Shown one piece after another: positions 13,807-17,065 of a stretch of 17,065 nt of DNA (positions are counted from its first letter, which is position 1; every line of letters begins with the position of its first letter). Origin of the DNA: Actinomycetes bacterium (GTDB taxonomy: Bacteria; Actinomycetota; Actinomycetes; Propionibacteriales; Propionibacteriaceae); assembly GCA_023387135.1 (NCBI GenBank), contig JAEWIK010000122.1:1-17065 (forward strand), written 5' to 3'. The translations under genes and the position numbers were made by a program. The notes under the pieces were generated by a model, which ran no database searches, was not told the DNA's origin, and worked only from the letters and a program-made list of their open reading frames with translations.

Positions 13807-14427
13807 ATGTCACTCTTCCAGTCGACTGCGGTCTTGCCCGGCCGCAGCACTCCCGTCCTCGAACAGCCCTGTTGGCACGAGGTGTTCGGCCATCGCGTCG
13901 GCACCGTCCCCGAAGGGTCTGTCGTGGCCTACTTCGCGCTCGGTTGCTTCTGGGGCGCCGAGAAGCTGTTCTGGAACACCCCCGGCGTCACGTCGACGGC
14001 GGTCGGCTACGCGGGCGGCGCCACCCCGAACCCGACCTACAAGGAAGTGTGCAGCGGCCGCACCGGGCACGCCGAGACAGTCATGGTCGCCTACGACCCC
14101 ACCAAGGTGAGCTACGCCGACCTGCTCACAGTCTTCTTCGAGAACCACGACCCCACGCAGGGGATGCGGCAGGGCGCGGACGTCGGCACGCAGTACAGGT
14201 CGGCGATCTACACCGTCGACGATGAGCAGGCGAGGGTCGCGCGCGGCGCCCTGGAGGACTTCCAGCAGGCGCTCTCGCAGGCGGGGTACGGCACCATCAC
14301 GACCGAGGTCGTGCCGGCGGGCGAGTTCTACCCGGCCGAGAACTATCACCAGCAGTACCTGGTGAAGAACCCGGACGGTTACTGCCCGGTGCATGCCACC
14401 GGGGTCACCTGCAACCCCGGCGCCTGA
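13807..14427 (+). CDS. msrA: Peptide-methionine (S)-S-oxide reductase
   Basis: This 206-residue enzyme reduces methionine S-sulfoxide in oxidised proteins and free methionine. The catalytic Cys47 is in GCFWGAEKLFW, with GYAGG (68-72), CSGRTGHAE (82-90) and FFENHDPTQ (110-118). NYHQQYL (179-185) is the substrate-pocket segment. Two C-terminal cysteines (C193, C202) serve as resolving or relay residues. The ~40 N-terminal residues before the domain match the longer actinobacterial form. The ATG at 13807 has GGAGG 6 nt upstream; the in-frame ATG at 13771 lacks a site. There is no fused or adjacent MsrB. Recycling by thioredoxin or mycoredoxin is inference from the mycothiol context. Confidence 0.96.
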   Translation: MSLFQSTAVLPGRSTPVLEQPCWHEVFGHRVGTVPEGSVVAYFALGCFWGAEKLFWNTPGVTSTAVGYAGGATPNPTYKEVCSGRTGHAETVMVAYDPTKVSYADLLTVFFENHDPTQGMRQGADVGTQYRSAIYTVDDEQARVARGALEDFQQALSQAGYGTITTEVVPAGEFYPAENYHQQYLVKNPDGYCPVHATGVTCNPGA

Positions 14428-14433
14428 GCACCC

Positions 14434-14486
14434 AGCCCGCGCGCGGGCTCAAGAACCAGGAAGGCGGCCGGCTCATGCCGACCGCC
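14434..14486. terminator. Tandem hairpins between msrA and the SRPBCC gene
   Basis: Just after the msrA stop is a 16-bp perfect palindrome AGCCCGCGCGCGGGCT (14434-14449). It is followed by a 10-bp stem with one mismatch and a TCAT loop (14463-14472 with 14477-14486). The two genes converge here, so this is probably a bidirectional terminator. Neither hairpin has a T run. Confidence 0.55.
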
Positions 14487-14494
14487 CTCGTGGC

Positions 14495-14926
14495 TCAGTT
14501 CGTGGCCCCTGCCAGGCTTGATGCCTCGGCGACCTTCTCCAGCGCCTTCTGCCAGTGCTTGGTGATCGCCGCCACATCGCAATCGTCAGGAATGTTGTCG
14601 TGGCGCACCTCGACGCGTGTTCCTGCATCCTCGGGAAGCAGGTGGACGTCGACGAAGGTCTTGGGTGCCCCTTCGCGGGCGTGCCAACTGACGCGTATCT
14701 GCTCCAGCGGGTGGTACGAACGGACGACGCCGTACGTGCCGTCCGCCGCATGCCAACTGTCGCCCTTGTCGCCGAGTTCTGCATCGTCGCCCAACAGGGC
14801 GTGTGCACCTTCGCGCGAGACCAGGAAGCGCCAGACCTCTTTGGGGGTTAGGGACACCAACCGACCGACAGTGACGGTGGTGTCCATAGCGTTCGCGAGC
14901 GTGTCGCTCGCCACCTGCTCTGTCAT
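14495..14926 (-). CDS. SRPBCC/AHSA1-like small-ligand-binding domain protein
   Basis: This 143-residue protein follows the START/Bet v 1-type AHSA1 pattern. LVSLTPKEVWRFLVS (23-37) begins the first helix, ALLGDDAELGDKGDSW (43-58) is the strand-loop, TYGVVRSYHPLEQIRVSW (64-81) the central strands, GTRVEVRHDNIPD (102-114) the last strand, and ITKHWQKALEKV (121-132) the closing helix. Such proteins bind hydrophobic ligands; the ligand here is unknown. The ATG at 14926 has GAGG 5 nt upstream; a TTG at 14938 is rejected. GC is lower than in the surroundings (58% at 14581-14640). An unrecognised ORF ends 60 bp upstream on the same strand. Confidence 0.85.
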   Translation of the reverse strand: MTEQVASDTLANAMDTTVTVGRLVSLTPKEVWRFLVSREGAHALLGDDAELGDKGDSWHAADGTYGVVRSYHPLEQIRVSWHAREGAPKTFVDVHLLPEDAGTRVEVRHDNIPDDCDVAAITKHWQKALEKVAEASSLAGATN

Positions 14927-14986
14927 GTCATACCTCAATCCATGAACTGCGCACCGGCCCCCATTGGCCGACTTGGTACCGCCACA

Positions 14987-15172
14987 TTACTCGTCCTCAC
15001 CCACAAGAACAGGGGGCCGGCGGAACTTCCGTGCGACCTGTCCGACATCCCCGCCGAGGGCGTCCGCGAGGGCCCGGATCAGGGGGTCCCGGCGAGGTTC
15101 AGTCACCGTCAGATTGACTGTCTCAGCGTGTCGCTCACGCCGATCGGCGAGCGCTCCGGATAGAAATGACAC
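14987..15172 (-). CDS. Small hypothetical ORF, possibly a gene fragment
   Basis: This 61-residue frame starts at a GTG and ends with TAA. It reads as plausible protein: ALADRRERHAETV, then LTVTEPRRDPLIRALADALG, then VARKFRRPPVLV. It is basic and helical in the middle. I do not recognise a family. Third codon positions are only about two-thirds G+C (41 of 61), well below the neighbours, so it is either foreign, decayed or not coding. No Shine-Dalgarno is visible. Its start lies 2 bp from a large inverted-repeat hairpin, so the original 5' end may have been removed by insertion of that element. Confidence 0.3.
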   Translation of the reverse strand: MSFLSGALADRRERHAETVNLTVTEPRRDPLIRALADALGGDVGQVARKFRRPPVLVGEDE

Positions 15173-15173
15173 A

Positions 15174-15202
15174 GACCGGACCAAGTATGAGGTGGTCCGG
15201 TC
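15174..15202. repeat. Palindromic repeat, copy 1 (left end of inverted pair)
   Basis: A perfect 10-bp stem GACCGGACCA (15174-15183) and TGGTCCGGTC (15193-15202) encloses the 9-nt loop AGTATGAGG. The 25-bp core matches copy 2 at 15422-15456 in inverted orientation. Confidence 0.8.
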
Positions 15203-15421
15203 CGAATTCTGTTCGGGACCTCTTGCGCGCCGTCGGCGGACAGGAGTAGAACATACCTACGCCGTTTCCGGCGGCCCTCGAGAGAGTGGCTGTCAGGGCC
15301 GGCGGACGGACGGCAATCGAGGTCCACAGCCGGCGGAGAGATCCATCGGCGCCCCACCGGGACGGGTGGGACGGATCAGGCGGGCCGACCGTGCTCGGGT
15401 CGCGTCCAACCTGGGCAAACA
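15203..15421. other. Non-coding interior between the inverted palindromic repeats
   Basis: These 219 bp carry no ORF I would support. Short inverted repeats are present: GGCCCT with AGGGCC around 15280-15305, and CCCACC with GGGTGGG around 15355-15370. Together with its two ends it forms a 283-bp unit resembling a miniature element. Confidence 0.35.
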
Positions 15422-15456
15422 GAAGGCCGGACCAACTCATACTTGGTCCGGCCTTC
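15422..15456. repeat. Palindromic repeat, copy 2 (right end); possible 3-methyladenine glycosylase terminator
   Basis: A perfect 13-bp stem GAAGGCCGGACCA (15422-15434) and TGGTCCGGCCTTC (15444-15456) encloses the loop ACTCATACT. On the minus strand it is followed by TGTTTG and lies 75 bp beyond the glycosylase stop, so it may also terminate that gene. Its loop is complementary to the loop of copy 1 at 8 of 9 positions. Confidence 0.8.
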
Positions 15457-15531
15457 GCCTGTCTTCGAGCACCAGTCTCCTAGCCCGCCCTTACCCCTGC
15501 CCGCGCGGTCCGAAAAGTGAGACGTCGTGCC

Positions 15532-16125
15532 TTACCAGGGGCGTATTCCGGGCACCGCGCGAGGGCTGCGGCGGTAGGCGGACACTGTGGGGTCGCCGGT
15601 GATCCAGAACCTCCAGGGCCGCTCGTACGCCACCGACACCCCCACCCGCGGCCCGCTCGCCACCCGGCTGGCGGGCACCGGTTCGACCGGCGGCAGCAAC
15701 TCCAGCCCGCCCGAGCCCAGGCGTCCGCCCGAGTGCGCGAGCGTCCAGCCCATGACCCGTCCGAAGTTCCCTGGACCACGGGCCAGCGCCACGTCCGCCA
15801 CTCCCGGCCGGCGGCTGCGCGCCTCGTCCAGCCCCTCGACCACCTCCCCCGCCCGCAGCAGCACCGCCGAGCCGTGGCCCGGCACCCCGCACACGAGGTT
15901 GCCGCAGATGTGGAGGCCGTGCGACAGGTAGCAGTAGAGGGTCCCGGCCTCGGCGAACAGGTGCCTGGTGCGCGGACGGGGCCCGCCCACCGCGTGGGCG
16001 GCGGGATCGTCCTGACCCGCATAGGCCTCCACCTCGGTCAGCCTCACCACCACGCCGTCCTGCCTGAGCAGGCAGCCGAGCAGCAAGGGGGCCACCTCGT
16101 GGGCGGGAGCCGTCAGATCCGTCAC
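15532..16125 (-). CDS. 3-methyladenine DNA glycosylase (AAG/MPG family)
   Basis: This 197-residue protein belongs to the AAG fold, which excises alkylated and deaminated purines. LTEVEAYAGQDDPAAHA (29-45) holds the catalytic Glu33 in the family's TEVEAY motif. GTLYCYLSHGLHICGNLVC (61-79) matches the YVYIIYGMYFCLNI-type segment, AVLLRAGEVVEG (87-98) the AVLLRALEP-type segment, and LARGPGNFGRVMGW (114-127) the LxxGPGKLCxAL-type segment. Length is normal for bacterial members. The GTG at 16125 is 6 nt after a CAGACT box and has no Shine-Dalgarno. It is divergent from the lipoprotein gene across 121 bp and stands alone on its strand. Confidence 0.94.
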   Translation of the reverse strand: MTDLTAPAHEVAPLLLGCLLRQDGVVVRLTEVEAYAGQDDPAAHAVGGPRPRTRHLFAEAGTLYCYLSHGLHICGNLVCGVPGHGSAVLLRAGEVVEGLDEARSRRPGVADVALARGPGNFGRVMGWTLAHSGGRLGSGGLELLPPVEPVPASRVASGPRVGVSVAYERPWRFWITGDPTVSAYRRSPRAVPGIRPW

Positions 16126-16131
16126 CGTCCC

Positions 16132-16137
16132 AGTCTG
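16132..16137 (-). promoter_or_regulatory. -10 box of the 3-methyladenine glycosylase gene
   Basis: CAGACT on the minus strand lies 6 nt before the GTG start, the same layout as other probably leaderless genes here. The match to TANNNT is imperfect. Confidence 0.3.
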
Positions 16138-16233
16138 CCTGCCCGCCGCAGGAACGCCGTGTCGGCGAGCGGGGCCATCTCACGCCCGCCGAAGGAGTGG
16201 CTGCCCCCGTGGTCGCATCCGGGACGGCCGCGC

Positions 16234-16239
16234 TAACCT
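16234..16239 (+). promoter_or_regulatory. -10 box of a probably leaderless lipoprotein transcript
   Basis: TAACCT lies 7 nt before the ATG at 16247, and no Shine-Dalgarno is present. Confidence 0.45.
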
Positions 16240-16246
16240 CGCATGC

Positions 16247-17065
16247 ATGTGCCCGCCGCCTCGACGAAGCGTAGGAGTCGCGTCGTTGATCGCCGTGGGG
16301 TGCCTGCTCGCCGGCTGCCAGGCGCCGCCGCCGGCTGCACCGTCCCCGTCGGTGAGCACGTCGTCGACGCCGACGCCGTCCGCCACCCCCACCTCGACGC
16401 CGGTCGCGCTCGACTTCACCCTGCCGGGAGCCGCGGAGGTGATGCTCAACAGGCTGCTCGCCGACGCCGGGTCGAGGCAGACGGTGATGGCCGAGGTCAC
16501 CGCCACCACGGTGACTGTCGCCGTGCTGAAGCCCGACGAGGTCAAGCCCGTCACCTGGGCGTACCGCGACGGCGAGGAGAAGCAGGTGGCGAACGACCTC
16601 GAGTACGTCGACCAGGCGGTCTTCGACATCGGCGACTTCGACGTGTCGGACGTCGGGAAGCTGTTCGCCAAGGCCGCCGAGCTCAGCGGGTCGACTGCCA
16701 ACCAGTCGCTGCACATCGTCGACTACTCCGGCGGCCGCGTCGTCATGGCGGTGACGACCAACCCCGAGTCTCGGACGGTCTTCTTCGAGCCTGACGGCAG
16801 CCTGCTGCCCGAACTCGACTTCCACACGCTCTCGGGCATCTCGCAGGGGCTCGACGTCGTGACCGCCACCCGGACGACGGTGCAGGCCCTCGGCGTGGAC
16901 TCGGCGACAGGAGCCTGGGTCGACTATCCCGCGACGCAGGAAGGCACCGTCAGGCGCCAGCGCACCGCCAAGGTGCCTGTCACCACCACGACACGCGACG
17001 AGACCCTCACCCTGGCGCCGTTCCCGGTGGACCAGGTGAGCGCCGCCGCCATCTGGGACGTGGTG
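16247..17065 (+). CDS. Secreted lipoprotein, possibly LppX/LprG-like, 3' end beyond window
   Basis: The first 273 residues are present and the frame is open to the window edge. The N-terminus (MCPPPRRSVG, then a hydrophobic stretch) ends in the lipobox LLAGC with Cys24 as lipid-attachment site. A Ser/Thr/Pro-rich linker follows (about 27-52), then a soluble domain starting at LDFTLPGAAEVMLNRLL. Alternating strands (SLHIVDYSGGRVVMAVTTNP, TVFFEPDGSLLPELDFHTL) suggest a beta-rich fold. The size and layout are reminiscent of LppX/LprG-type lipoproteins, but I see no decisive motif. A second ATG at 16243 is out of frame. Function unknown. Confidence 0.85.
   Translation, partial: MCPPPRRSVGVASLIAVGCLLAGCQAPPPAAPSPSVSTSSTPTPSATPTSTPVALDFTLPGAAEVMLNRLLADAGSRQTVMAEVTATTVTVAVLKPDEVKPVTWAYRDGEEKQVANDLEYVDQAVFDIGDFDVSDVGKLFAKAAELSGSTANQSLHIVDYSGGRVVMAVTTNPESRTVFFEPDGSLLPELDFHTLSGISQGLDVVTATRTTVQALGVDSATGAWVDYPATQEGTVRRQRTAKVPVTTTTRDETLTLAPFPVDQVSAAAIWDVV

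Noticed and set aside
11799..13904. A 701-codon minus-strand frame extending the AI-2E gene over ung
   Set aside because: The AI-2E protein starts at 12911 with a good AAGGAG site. The upstream extension is antisense to ung and has no recognisable protein features.
14942..15163. Plus-strand 73-codon frame in the gap upstream of the SRPBCC gene
   Set aside because: It has no ribosome binding site, no family pattern, and lies antisense to a more protein-like frame.
15286..15483. 65-codon plus-strand frame inside the inverted-repeat unit
   Set aside because: Its C-terminal part is just translation of the palindrome, with no Shine-Dalgarno or coding bias.
15491..16825. A 444-codon minus-strand frame across the lipoprotein and glycosylase genes
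   Set aside because: It is a low-complexity Arg/Gly shadow, while two recognisable genes occupy other frames.
1..17065. CRISPR arrays, tRNA or rRNA genes, transposases, integrases
   Set aside because: No regularly spaced repeats, cloverleaf-like sequence, rRNA sequence or recombinase motifs were seen in any frame.

Overview
The window comes from a high-GC actinobacterium. Most genes sit in DNA of roughly 70% GC. It encodes mycothiol S-conjugate amidase (Mca), so the host makes or uses mycothiol, and it carries the actinobacterial neighbours Mca, DUF4307 and GreA. Many genes have a TANNNT-like -10 box only 6-7 nt before the start codon and no Shine-Dalgarno, the layout of leaderless actinobacterial mRNAs. 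A member of the Propionibacteriales or a relative is possible, but I cannot fix the genus.

Layout. Positions 1-1675 (minus): a DUF255 thioredoxin-fold protein, cut by the window edge. 1824-3380 (minus): a DEAD-box RNA helicase. 3646-4177 (plus): a two-gene unit of a probable 4-fold beta-flower protein and a degenerate cold-shock-domain protein. 4250-6993 (plus): a translationally coupled pair, a YibE/F membrane protein and a GabD-type aldehyde dehydrogenase. 7091-8059 (minus): an Abi-family HEPN protein of lower GC, preceded by a structured leader that could be a small RNA. 8287-9374 (minus): mca followed by an overlapping small membrane protein. 9429-10383 (plus): DUF4307 and greA. 10431-11725 (minus): a DUF4097-DUF2089 operon. 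11799-12911 (minus): an AI-2E family transporter. 13029-14427 (plus): ung and msrA. 14495-15172 (minus): an SRPBCC protein and an unrecognised small ORF. 15174-15456: two large hairpins that are inverted copies of each other. 15532-16125 (minus): a 3-methyladenine DNA glycosylase. 16247-17065 (plus): a lipoprotein, cut by the window edge.

How the parts relate. The order and strands greA, DUF4307, mca, small membrane protein, DUF255 match Mycobacterium tuberculosis Rv1080c-Rv1084 as I know that locus, except that here about 6.6 kb (helicase through Abi) separates the small membrane protein from DUF255. The right half is rich in housekeeping protection and repair functions (uracil and alkyl-base excision, methionine sulfoxide repair, thiol detoxification). 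The most likely accessory pieces are the Abi gene with its leader, and the 14.5-15.5 kb patch with the inverted hairpins. No tRNA, rRNA, CRISPR array, transposase or integrase was found.
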